Positions 24,529 to 31,148 of a stretch of 42,221 nucleotides of DNA are shown here, piece after piece. A program made the translations under genes and the position numbers. The notes beneath the pieces are model-generated. The model was not told the DNA's origin. It saw only the letters and a program-made list of their open reading frames with translations, and did no database searches. The stretch lies in NCBI GenBank assembly GCA_017470005.1, contig JAFUFH010000055.1:1-42221 (forward strand). Reading direction: 5' to 3'. Each line of letters starts with the position of its first letter. The stretch's first letter is position 1. The DNA is from Bacilli bacterium. GTDB taxonomy: Bacteria > Bacillota_I > Bacilli_A > RFN20 > CAG-288.

Positions 24529-24906
24529 ATTCTTCTCCTTTAATTTTCTAATGGAAACTTTTCACAAATAAATGATCGCAATCTCCTTTTCTTATGAATC
24601 ACACCTCTTGCTCCTTTTATCTTTGTCTCTTGGAACAATGTTAAGAACAATCCTTTATCTTCTGTCCACTTCTTCTTTTAGCTATTTGTTAGATTTTTAA
24701 TAATCTTCTATTTGTTCATACTTTTTATATGAAAATAATTCAATTAATTACCTTTTCCTTACTATAAAGCTAAAAAGAAAGATTCCCTGATAATCTCTTT
24801 AAAACTTCTTTATTATTTCTTTTAACCTTTCTTCGATTATCGAAATAAATTTCCCTATCTTTTTCCATAAAAAAAATTTATGAAAGCTCTTTTATAAAAA
24901 TGTTTG
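24529..24906. other. AT-rich intergenic stretch without recognisable gene
   Basis: Pyrimidine-rich, very AT-rich sequence on the plus strand. I see no reading frame with a ribosome site, no RNA gene and no repeat that I can support. It may hold the distant xpt promoter or be decayed sequence. Confidence 0.5.
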
Positions 24907-24935
24907 TTGACACCATCAAAATAATTGTATATATT
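24907..24935 (+). promoter_or_regulatory. consensus sigma-A promoter ahead of a small RNA
   Basis: TTGACA (24907-24912), spacer of 17, TATATT (24930-24935). The predicted start is near 24942. It is one of the best promoters in the window, yet no ORF begins before the strong terminator at 25013-25047. Confidence 0.85.
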
Positions 24936-24941
24936 GTTGTC

Positions 24942-25047
24942 ACGTTAGAAGACGAAAGAATTCTAACCCCTGAAAAGTTAATAAATTCCAACATAAAAAT
25001 TCCTTTTGCTCTCTCCGCAACACCTTCGGGTATTGCGGAGTTTTTTT
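24942..25047 (+). ncRNA. candidate small RNA or attenuated leader upstream of the Nudix gene
   Basis: A transcript of about 105 bases is implied by the consensus promoter and the strong terminator. Near its 5' end is a perfect 7-bp hairpin GTTAGAA (24944-24950) / TTCTAAC (24961-24967) with a ten-base loop. An unpaired AT-rich middle follows, then the terminator hairpin. No start codon with a ribosome site occurs within it. It does not match the SRP, 6S, tmRNA or RNase P cores that I know. It could act as a small RNA, or as a leader controlling the Nudix gene by attenuation. Confidence 0.55.
25013..25047 (+). terminator. strong intrinsic terminator with UUCG loop
   Basis: Stem CTCCGCAACACC / GGTATTGCGGAG with one mismatch and a TTCG tetraloop, followed by seven T (25041-25047). 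It lies upstream, not downstream, of the Nudix start. Confidence 0.9.
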
Positions 25048-25055
25048 GCTATAAT
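25047..25055 (+). promoter_or_regulatory. extended -10 promoter of the Nudix gene
   Basis: TGCTATAAT begins in the terminator T-run: an extended -10 (TG, one base, TATAAT at 25050-25055) with no recognisable -35. The start would fall near 25062, at the GGAG ribosome site, giving a leader of about 13 bases. Confidence 0.6.
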
Positions 25056-25074
25056 ATTTATGGAGATAAATCCT

Positions 25075-25485
25075 ATGAAAAAAGAATATAGCTATGGTGC
25101 TGTCGTCTATCGTTATATGAACCAACAGCTTTTTGTCTTGCTTGAACATATGGCCAAAGGTCACACTTCCATACCAAAAGGTCACATTGAAGAAGGGGAA
25201 ACTCCTTTAGAATGTGCCCACAGAGAGATCAAGGAAGAAACCAATCTTGATTGTGTGATTGATGATAGTTTCTCCTATACCATAACTTATTCCCCTTTAC
25301 CCAATGTAATCAAAGATGTCACTTTCTTCTTAGCTACTCCAAAAACAGAGACCCTGCTTCCTCAATTATGTGAAGTTCTCTCTCTTGAATGGGTTAAGGA
25401 GGATAGAGCGTTAGAAATGCTTACCCATGACTCTGATAAAGAAGTCATGAAGAACGCTCTTCTTGCTATCAAAAACAAACTCTAG
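25075..25485 (+). CDS. Nudix hydrolase, diadenosine-tetraphosphatase-like
   Basis: 136 residues. The Nudix box is G-H-I-E-E-G-E, seven residues, then REIKEETNL, matching GX5EX7REUXEEXGU except that the late Gly is Asn. The N-terminus SYGAVVYR and the PKGHIEEGE form of the box are characteristic of Ap4A hydrolases (bis(5'-nucleosyl)-tetraphosphatase, asymmetrical), which clear alarmone-like dinucleotides; the substrate is inferred. The ATG at 25075 (MKKEYS) is chosen: GGAG lies nine bases upstream and the fold begins here. An upstream in-frame extension would run through the terminator hairpin. Its own extended -10 promoter and a downstream terminator make it monocistronic. Confidence 0.88.
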   Translation: MKKEYSYGAVVYRYMNQQLFVLLEHMAKGHTSIPKGHIEEGETPLECAHREIKEETNLDCVIDDSFSYTITYSPLPNVIKDVTFFLATPKTETLLPQLCEVLSLEWVKEDRALEMLTHDSDKEVMKNALLAIKNKL

Positions 25486-25515
25486 GCACCATTAGGTGCC
25501 TTTTCTCTTTTTCCT
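25484..25515 (+). terminator. terminator after the Nudix gene
   Basis: AGGCACC, three-base loop, AGGTGCCT, then TTTCTCTTTTT. The stem begins at the TAG stop codon itself. Confidence 0.85.
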
Positions 25516-25534
25516 TCTTAAAAATTTGTAGAAC

Positions 25535-25586
25535 GAAAAAAGAGCTACCGCTCGCCTAATACAAGTTAGGTTTTGCGATAGCCCTC
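25535..25586 (-). terminator. terminator after tRNA-Lys
   Basis: Minus strand: an inner perfect hairpin CCTAA/TTAGG inside an interrupted outer stem (GAGGGCTATCGC against GCGAGCGGTAGCTC), followed by TTTTTT. It lies 11 bases past the tRNA 3' end. Confidence 0.75.
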
Positions 25587-25597
25587 ATATTTTCTAG

Positions 25598-25673
25598 TGG
25601 TGGATCCTAAGGGACTCGAACCCTTGGCCCACTGATTAAGAGTCAGTTGCTCTACCAACTGAGCTAAGGATCC
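25598..25673 (-). tRNA. tRNA-Lys (anticodon CUU)
   Basis: 76 bases including an encoded CCA. Acceptor GGATCCT/AGGATCC, D-loop AGTTGGTA, anticodon stem ACTGA/TCAGT with loop CTCTTAA (anticodon CTT, codon AAG), T-arm AAGGG-TTCGAGT-CCCTT, discriminator A. It has its own promoter and terminator, so it is a single-gene unit. Confidence 0.97.
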
Positions 25674-25690
25674 ACAAAAGGTGCCTATAA

Positions 25691-25719
25691 ATTATATTAT
25701 GTGGTCCCTTTTAATGCAA
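25691..25719 (-). promoter_or_regulatory. promoter of tRNA-Lys
   Basis: Minus strand: TTGCAT (25714-25719), spacer of 17, TATAAT (25691-25696), about 18 bases from the tRNA 5' end. Confidence 0.8.
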
Positions 25720-25745
25720 GAAAAAAATTAAATATCTTTTATGGG

Positions 25746-25923
25746 TGTTACCTTTCATATTAAATGCGACAAAACCTTTACACTAAAACGATAAGACTAA
25801 GAAACACTTATATCCCAAGAGACGAAACTAGCTTATATCTGATGAAAACCTTGGAATATAGGTGTTGCTTATCCGTGTCGATGGAATCTATATTATTTGT
25901 CGCATTTATTATGAAAGATAACA
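25746..25923. repeat. 178-bp self-complementary element (long hairpin / MITE-like)
   Basis: Left arm 25746-25819 and right arm 25850-25923 are both 74 bases and align to each other in inverted orientation without a single gap, around a 30-base loop. The outer 28 positions match except two (core AAATGCGACAAA / TTTGTCGCATTT). The inner ~21 match except three (CCCAAG near 25814 against CTTGG at 25850). The middle third has diverged. No ORF is present. It fills most of the gap between tRNA-Lys and the Lrp gene. Either a miniature inverted-repeat element or a structured RNA. Confidence 0.85.
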
Positions 25924-26017
25924 AATAGAGAATTTATCAAATAAATGATACTGATTACATCCAATTCCATTACAATATTTTTAAAGCAAATACACATATA
26001 AATGATGAGGTTATCCT

Positions 26018-26500
26018 ATGAAAACAAAGATCTTAAAATTATTAGAAGAGAACTCCCGTTTATCTACATCAGATATCGCTAAACAATTAGGTGTAGATGA
26101 AGATAGTGTCATTAAAGATATCGCTGAGATGGAAGCGGATAAAATCATCTGCGGATATCACACCATCATCAACTGGGATAAGATAGTCGACGAAAAAGTC
26201 AATGCCTTAATAGAAGTCAAAGCTGTTCCTCAAAGAGGAACTGGATTTGATTCTATCGCCAATAGAATCGCTAAATATGATGAAGTAGATTCTGTTTATC
26301 TTCTCTCTGGTGGATATGACTTTATGGTCATCATCCAAGGTAAATCCATGAAAGAAGTATCTTCTTTTGTTTTTGAGAAATTATCTGCGTTAGATAGTAT
26401 TCAATCTACAGCTACTCACTTTGTTTTAAAGAAATATAAGGATCACGGTATATCGTTAGAAGATAGAATTAAAGATAAAAGAGAGAACATTGTTCTATGA
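26018..26500 (+). CDS. Lrp/AsnC-family regulator, AlaR-like
   Basis: 160 residues. The N-terminal helix-turn-helix is LLEENSRLSTSDIAKQLG followed by the recognition helix region. The RAM/ligand domain (about residues 65-140) shows the typical VYLLSGGYDFMVIIQG, where Lrp proteins bind amino acids. The ATG has a GAGG site. Its last four bases overlap the aminotransferase start (ATGA). In B. subtilis the Lrp-type AlaR (YugG) is paired in the same way with alanine transaminase AlaT (YugH) and controls it; by analogy this protein should sense an amino acid, perhaps alanine, and regulate its partner. The 178-bp hairpin element lies 94 bases upstream. Confidence 0.85.
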   Translation: MKTKILKLLEENSRLSTSDIAKQLGVDEDSVIKDIAEMEADKIICGYHTIINWDKIVDEKVNALIEVKAVPQRGTGFDSIANRIAKYDEVDSVYLLSGGYDFMVIIQGKSMKEVSSFVFEKLSALDSIQSTATHFVLKKYKDHGISLEDRIKDKRENIVL

Positions 26501-27654
26501 GAGATTTCACATCAAAGAAAATAAAAGAGATCAAACCATCGGGTATTCGTAAATTCTTTGATATCGCCTCTAGTATAGAGGATTGTGTTTCTCTTGGTGT
26601 TGGTGAACCAGATTTTGATACACCATGGCATATCACAGAGGAAGGTATTTATGCCTTAGAACAAGGTAGGACTTTCTATACTTCCAATCAAGGTATGCCA
26701 CAATTAAGAGAGGAGATCTCTAAATACAGCAAACGTAAATATAATCTAGATTATTCTAAAGAGGAGATCATCGTCACCTGTGGTGGCTCTGAAGCGATTG
26801 ACATCGCTTTAAGAGCTTGTATCAATCCTGAGGATGAAGTCATCATTTTAGAGCCTTGTTATGTCTGTTATGCACCTGATGTAGAATTGGCAGGTGGTGT
26901 AGTTAAAACCATCCGTTTAAAAAACGAGAATGAATTTAGATTAACTCCTGAAGAACTTGAAGAAGCTATCACTGCTAAAACAAAGATACTCATTTTAAAT
27001 TATCCAAATAATCCTACTGGCGCTATTATGCCCAAGGAAGATTTAGAAAAGTTAGTACCTATCATCATCAAACATGACTTATTAGTCATCTCTGATGAGA
27101 TATATTCTGAACTCACTTATGAAGGAAAACATTGTTCTATCGCCTCTCTTGAAGGTATGAGAGATAGAACATTAACAATCAATGGATTTTCAAAAGCTTT
27201 CTCTATGACAGGATGGAGACTTGGATATGTAATGGGACCAAGTGTCATTATGGAACAAGTAAAGAAAATTCATCAATTTGTCATCATGTGTGCATCTACT
27301 CCTTCTCAATATGCGGGTATTGAAGCGTTACGTAATGGAGATAAGGATGTAGAAAAGATGAGAGAGGAGTATGATAGGAGAAGACATTATCTCTTATCGG
27401 AGTTTAAGAGATTAGGTTTACCTTGTTTTGAACCTAAAGGCGCTTTTTATATCTTCCCCGATATTTCTAAATATCAGATGAGTAGCGAAGAATTCGCTAC
27501 CGATCTGTTACAGAAACAACATGTAGTTGTTGTTCCTGGTACTGCCTTTGGAGAAAGTGGAGAAGGATTTGTCCGTATCAGTTATGCGTATTCTTTTGAC
27601 GCATTAAAAGAAGCGATTAGAAGGATTGAGAAATATCTCAAAACCAATTTTTAG
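26497..27654 (+). CDS. class I PLP-dependent aminotransferase, AlaT-like
   Basis: 385 residues. Fold-type I aminotransferase: SLGVGEPDFDTP near residue 32, NYPNNPTGA at 168-176, SDEIYSELTY at 199-208 and the PLP-lysine motif FSKAFSMTGWRLGY with Lys233. FVRISYA near the C-terminus supplies the carboxylate-binding Arg. The N-terminal PSGIRKFFD and the IHQFVIMCA segment resemble B. subtilis YugH (AlaT), an alanine transaminase; other amino acids remain possible. It overlaps the Lrp-type gene by four bases, so the two are translated together. No clear intrinsic terminator follows; only an imperfect hairpin without a T-run is seen near 27665-27690. Confidence 0.88.
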   Translation: MRDFTSKKIKEIKPSGIRKFFDIASSIEDCVSLGVGEPDFDTPWHITEEGIYALEQGRTFYTSNQGMPQLREEISKYSKRKYNLDYSKEEIIVTCGGSEAIDIALRACINPEDEVIILEPCYVCYAPDVELAGGVVKTIRLKNENEFRLTPEELEEAITAKTKILILNYPNNPTGAIMPKEDLEKLVPIIIKHDLLVISDEIYSELTYEGKHCSIASLEGMRDRTLTINGFSKAFSMTGWRLGYVMGPSVIMEQVKKIHQFVIMCASTPSQYAGIEALRNGDKDVEKMREEYDRRRHYLLSEFKRLGLPCFEPKGAFYIFPDISKYQMSSEEFATDLLQKQHVVVVPGTAFGESGEGFVRISYAYSFDALKEAIRRIEKYLKTNF

Positions 27655-27759
27655 ATATTTAGAAGAATAGTTATAAAGCTATACCATTCTATAAAGAGAG
27701 AAAATAATTAGTAAATTAAAAGAACTAAAATTGTTTTCTTTCTTCATAACATCTCTTGC

Positions 27760-27778
27760 ACTTGGTTATATACCAAGT
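27760..27778. promoter_or_regulatory. palindrome upstream of the 27804 lipoprotein
   Basis: Perfect arms ACTTGGT and ACCAAGT around TATAT (19 bp). The TATAT centre could be part of a -10 box, giving an operator over the promoter; alternatively it forms an RNA hairpin just ahead of the GGGGG ribosome site. Confidence 0.5.
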
Positions 27779-27803
27779 AAAATAAAGAAAGGGGGAAAAT
27801 CTT

Positions 27804-29588
27804 ATGAATAGAAAAGCTTTGTTCTCTTTAATTCCATTCTGTCTTTCTTCTTTTTCTCTTCTTTTCTCTTGTGGAGAAAAAGATGGAGAAAAAGAAAATA
27901 GTGATATCAGTGTAAAGAAAAGCGAACATCTAGAAAAAGAACCTCTAGATGCTCTTCTTTTCGTGGAAGAAAACACTAGGAAGAGCAGAAAAGTGAATAT
28001 AGATGACCACCTTCAAAGAGAGGAATCTCCCTTTGATCGCAGTGTTGATATACACCGGTCTTATACACTCTTCCAATATCAGGGCAAAGAATGTCTGAAA
28101 AAAACGAGTGGAAACGAATGGATTTATTATTATGATTTCTTCAGATATCAAGGATCATATGAATCTTTGCGTTCCACCGTTTTCATTCTTGATTCCCAGG
28201 GAAAGCGTATTCCACAATCCACCATCCACGCTAGAATCAGCGATTGGCAAGAGGAGATTAAGAGCACTCAAATCACTCGTCAGGAAACAGAGAAAGGATA
28301 TCTCTATTCCATTGAAATGAAGGAAATATATCCTTCTATGGATTATGCACTTTTGTGTATGAGTGGAAACGAAGGTGAAACGCTCTACTCTTTCGTTGGC
28401 GGTTTAACTATGTCTGTATTAGTAGATGATGATAAAATCATCTCTGAGACATTTCACTATAAATATGAGATTCCCTATAATAACAGGGCCTACAAGATTA
28501 TCAACACTCTTTCCTTTACCTATCCAGAAGATGTTGAGATTCTTCCTGATTACATCAAAAAGGGAATAGAAGCAACAGAAGATGAACTCTCCATCTATCA
28601 ACATAAAGGCACTTCTTTGGAAAAAGCGGAAATAGGAAAAGATGAGGAAGGCATATTTAATGAACGCCGTATTGATGAAAATGGAGTAGAATACATCTCT
28701 TTAAAAAACGTATCACCAAACACCCCAGAGTTTGGAAACGGCAATATTTACATGAAGAGGATTGATTTTGAAAAAGATTCTATCGCCTTTTATAGTTTAG
28801 ATACAGGTGAAAGAATCAGAGAGTTATTCTTCAAAGAGGAAATCAATCATTTCTGTTTTTCTGAAGACAAAATCATTGTCTATCCACTAGGAAATTATAT
28901 CTATTGTCTGCCCATACAAGTCTTCTCTCTTGATGGTGGTGACCCCTTGTTTTATATCCCTGCCATCAATGTCTCTAAGATGTTTTTTATACAAGACAGA
29001 TTGTTCTTTGCAACGACAAAGAAAGATTTCACCCGTCTAGAGATGATGGATTTTAAAACAGGTAAGAGGGAAATTATCGTAGATTTAGAAACTAGCAAAC
29101 CCCTTTCTTATTATTATGACGCAGATGAAGATTTGCTTTTCCTTGCCTACAATTGTGACCCAACGGGTTTTCGTATCCATTATATTGGATATGACTTCTC
29201 CACGATGAATAAGAGATACGAATACAAGACAGATAAATTTACCTATTATGACTTCGTTGATGGCCTCTCTCAAAGAGAAACAGGCATCTCTTTTGGAAAT
29301 AATCCTAATGTTATTAACATCGCAACTGGGGAAATCACAGAAAGCCCAGAAACACTATATACACCCAAAACAGTATGGGAAGGATATGAAGTTAAAAGCT
29401 GTACGAAAGCCTTCTCCCATTATTACAGAGTCACCCTTACTGGAAATAACACCAAATTTCTTATTTATGATTCTGAACAAGAGAAGGTAGTCGTAGAGCT
29501 TCCAGAACCTTCAATGCGCTTATTACTTAAAGACGGCTATATCTACGCTTTGAGCCAAAGCCTCCTCATGAAAATCCCTGTTTCTTAA
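27804..29588 (+). CDS. lipoprotein of unknown function, possible beta-propeller
   Basis: 594 residues. The signal peptide ends in lipobox LFSC with the lipidated Cys at residue 23, followed by a charged Lys/Glu linker. I recognise no family. The N-terminal half has aromatic-rich strands. From about residue 310 there are repeated units of the form 'D-x-x-T-G-(E/K)-(R/K)-x-I-(R/I)' (FYSLDTGERIREL, MMDFKTGKREIIVDL, INIATGEI), which resemble blades of a beta-propeller. A surface sensor, binding or cell-envelope role is possible but unproven. A GGGGGA ribosome site precedes the ATG. It follows the aminotransferase by 149 bases and has a palindrome in that gap. Confidence 0.75.
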   Translation: MNRKALFSLIPFCLSSFSLLFSCGEKDGEKENSDISVKKSEHLEKEPLDALLFVEENTRKSRKVNIDDHLQREESPFDRSVDIHRSYTLFQYQGKECLKKTSGNEWIYYYDFFRYQGSYESLRSTVFILDSQGKRIPQSTIHARISDWQEEIKSTQITRQETEKGYLYSIEMKEIYPSMDYALLCMSGNEGETLYSFVGGLTMSVLVDDDKIISETFHYKYEIPYNNRAYKIINTLSFTYPEDVEILPDYIKKGIEATEDELSIYQHKGTSLEKAEIGKDEEGIFNERRIDENGVEYISLKNVSPNTPEFGNGNIYMKRIDFEKDSIAFYSLDTGERIRELFFKEEINHFCFSEDKIIVYPLGNYIYCLPIQVFSLDGGDPLFYIPAINVSKMFFIQDRLFFATTKKDFTRLEMMDFKTGKREIIVDLETSKPLSYYYDADEDLLFLAYNCDPTGFRIHYIGYDFSTMNKRYEYKTDKFTYYDFVDGLSQRETGISFGNNPNVINIATGEITESPETLYTPKTVWEGYEVKSCTKAFSHYYRVTLTGNNTKFLIYDSEQEKVVVELPEPSMRLLLKDGYIYALSQSLLMKIPVS

Positions 29589-29624
29589 AAACCACAATCC
29601 ACATTTCTTCGAAGTAAAGAAATA

Positions 29625-29648
29625 TAAAAAACTCCCAATAGAGGGAGT
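29625..29648 (-). terminator. terminator after the toxin-antitoxin pair
   Basis: Minus strand: ACTCCC, six-base loop, GGGAGT, then TTTTTTATA; five bases past the toxin stop codon. Confidence 0.85.
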
Positions 29649-29652
29649 AATC

Positions 29653-29928
29653 TTAGAATAAATCACTATGGGAACCAGTTCTAGTTAATGATAGAACTAG
29701 TTTGTTTTCGAGGATTTTATAAATTAAAAGCCAATCAGGCTGGATATGGCATTCTCTAAAACCTTTCCAAATTCCAGAAAGCTCGTGGTCTTTATATTTT
29801 GCGGGAAGAGGAGCATCTTCAGCCAGCAAACGAATTACATTATCCAATTCTTTGATGGGGAGACCGCGTTTAATAGCAAGTTTGTATTCTTTTTTAAAGA
29901 GACTTGTCCAAATGACTCGTTTGCTCAT
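29653..29928 (-). CDS. yafQ: YafQ-family ribosome-dependent mRNA interferase toxin
   Basis: 91 residues. RelE/ParE superfamily, YafQ branch. The active-site set of E. coli YafQ is intact in register: H48 (KDHELSG), H61, D65 and W66 (RECHIQPDW), H87 and the C-terminal Phe (TGSHSDLF). YafQ cleaves translated mRNA on the ribosome. The start overlaps the antitoxin stop (ATGA), with AAAGGA upstream, the usual antitoxin-first arrangement. All catalytic residues are present, so the toxin should be functional unless neutralised. The promoter and operators lie before the antitoxin. Confidence 0.93.
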   Translation of the reverse strand: MSKRVIWTSLFKKEYKLAIKRGLPIKELDNVIRLLAEDAPLPAKYKDHELSGIWKGFRECHIQPDWLLIYKILENKLVLSLTRTGSHSDLF

Positions 29929-30197
29929 TTTTTCAATTCCTTTAAAGCGTCTTCCACATTATAAGTTTTCGCTGTTGGATCGTTAGCCAGCTGAATTGTT
30001 TCAAGCATAGCAGCTATGGTCTCGCTATTAGGAACATTAATTGTAGCATCAAAGGGGATTCTACCCTCTCTTACGGATTGTCTAAGAAACATATTAAAAG
30101 CAGTAGTCATATTTAGACCAAGAGCGGCAAAAAGTGCATCGGCTTGATTTTTAAGGTTTGTATCGATACGAAAACTTACACTAGAAACGTTGTTCAT
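29925..30197 (-). CDS. dinJ: DinJ/RelB-family antitoxin
   Basis: 90 residues. The N-terminal VSFRIDTNLKNQADALFAALGLNMTTAFNMFLRQ is a ribbon-helix-helix of the RelB/DinJ type. The acidic/flexible C-terminal part would wrap the toxin. It neutralises YafQ and, alone or in complex, should repress its own promoter. The ATG at 30197 (MNNVSS) has an AGGAGG site eight bases upstream, so longer N-termini are rejected. Three operator-like half-sites lie just upstream (30230-30271). It stops at TGA. Confidence 0.92.
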   Translation of the reverse strand: MNNVSSVSFRIDTNLKNQADALFAALGLNMTTAFNMFLRQSVREGRIPFDATINVPNSETIAAMLETIQLANDPTAKTYNVEDALKELKK

Positions 30198-30221
30198 TTT
30201 ATTTACCTCCTTTTCAATTAT

Positions 30222-30271
30222 ATTATACAGCAATTAAAATGCAATTAAAATGTAAATAGCATTTTATTTGC
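30222..30271 (-). promoter_or_regulatory. promoter and operator repeats of the dinJ-yafQ operon
   Basis: The -10 is TATAAT on the minus strand (30222-30227). Directly upstream, two abutting 11-bp direct repeats (GCAATTAAAAT on the plus strand, 30230-30240 and 30241-30251) span the -35 area. A third copy is inverted (GCATTTTATTTGC, 30259-30271). These fit binding sites for the ribbon-helix-helix antitoxin. Confidence 0.7.
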
Positions 30272-30293
30272 GTTTATTGTCTTATTTCCTTTA

Positions 30294-30869
30294 TCAGCTC
30301 AACTTTGGTGTATAAGCGACAACAGAACTATCTCCTATCTGGATATAAGTGTGCCTCTCTAAAGAAGTGTCCTCCAAACTCTTTCTAACCACTGTAGGGG
30401 CGTTAAAGTTGAAATAAATAATGTAATATCCGCTTTTTGCGCATTGATAAGCTTTAGGGTTGTCATAGGGATCACCACCGCTTTTTTCTTCTAAGTTTTG
30501 ATATTTACACTCCACATAATTGGTTTGTAGATCAACAATTCTCTTGTCTAAATCTAAATAGATATGCTGTTCCATAGTAATAAAGCCGATAAATCCAGAG
30601 TAGTTGTATGAAACATAATCTACGCTATACCTATCTTGGTATAGATTTATGACACTGCCAGCTTCTGCATAGCTTGTGTAGATTTTGTCATTGTTGGCGC
30701 TTTTAAATTCATAAACTCTCAAGATATCCTCTGAATAATTAAAAGTGTTATTTCCATAGATACTGAGGTTTTGACATTCGATAACACCAGTATTTTTACC
30801 AGAAGTTCTACTTCCTGAACAACTCGCCAATGTCAATAAAGCAAGAAACAACAGACACCCTTTCTTCAT
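30294..30869 (-). CDS. small lipoprotein of unknown function
   Basis: 191 residues from the ATG at 30869, which lies nine bases after GGAGG; another ATG two codons earlier is only three bases from that site. The signal peptide ends in lipobox LASC (lipidated Cys at residue 17). The mature part is rich in Tyr and beta-prone, with no motif I recognise. Two further Cys pairs are possible (ECQ/ECK and YQCAK). It stops at TGA 22 bases from the operator repeats of the toxin-antitoxin operon and reads in the same direction, with no terminator between, so read-through into that operon is conceivable. Confidence 0.75.
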   Translation of the reverse strand: MKKGCLLFLALLTLASCSGSRTSGKNTGVIECQNLSIYGNNTFNYSEDILRVYEFKSANNDKIYTSYAEAGSVINLYQDRYSVDYVSYNYSGFIGFITMEQHIYLDLDKRIVDLQTNYVECKYQNLEEKSGGDPYDNPKAYQCAKSGYYIIYFNFNAPTVVRKSLEDTSLERHTYIQIGDSSVVAYTPKLS

Positions 30870-31007
30870 AATCATTTTCCTCCTTTTTTAATGAATCATT
30901 CTCAAACATATTTAATATATTTTTTATCTTATCAATGGTTAATAAAAGAGGCAAGGCTTTTACTTTATCTTTTAAACTCCTTTATAAATCTACTTTTTGG
31001 GTTTTTC

Positions 31008-31147
31008 CAAGCGAATTGACATATTAAAGGTGTATTTCGACAATGATAACAATATCAATTAAAGATACACTTTCTATTTCTCTCTCAAATCGCTTGTAAT
31101 TCTTTCTGTTAAAAAACTTTGTTACCTTTCATAATATCTTTTATGGG
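31008..31147. repeat. imperfect inverted repeat plus a sequence shared with the 25746 element
   Basis: CAAGCGAATTGA (31008-31019) pairs with TCAAATCGCTTG (31085-31096), 11 of 12. Inside are AAAGGTGTATTT / AAAGATACACTTT and an apical TGATA/TATCA, so about 90 bases can fold. At 31121-31147 lies GTTACCTTTCATA followed by AATATCTTTTATGGG, two strings that also occur, in swapped order, at the left edge of the 25746-25923 element. It lies directly after the ATPase stop codon. Confidence 0.6.
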
Positions 31148-31148
31148 A

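Noticed and set aside
24900-25091. 63-codon plus-strand frame spanning the small RNA
   Set aside because: No ribosome site, and the frame runs through the UUCG terminator and the Nudix promoter.
27664-27690. Hairpin after the aminotransferase as a terminator
   Set aside because: Imperfect AT-rich stem and no T-run on the coding strand.
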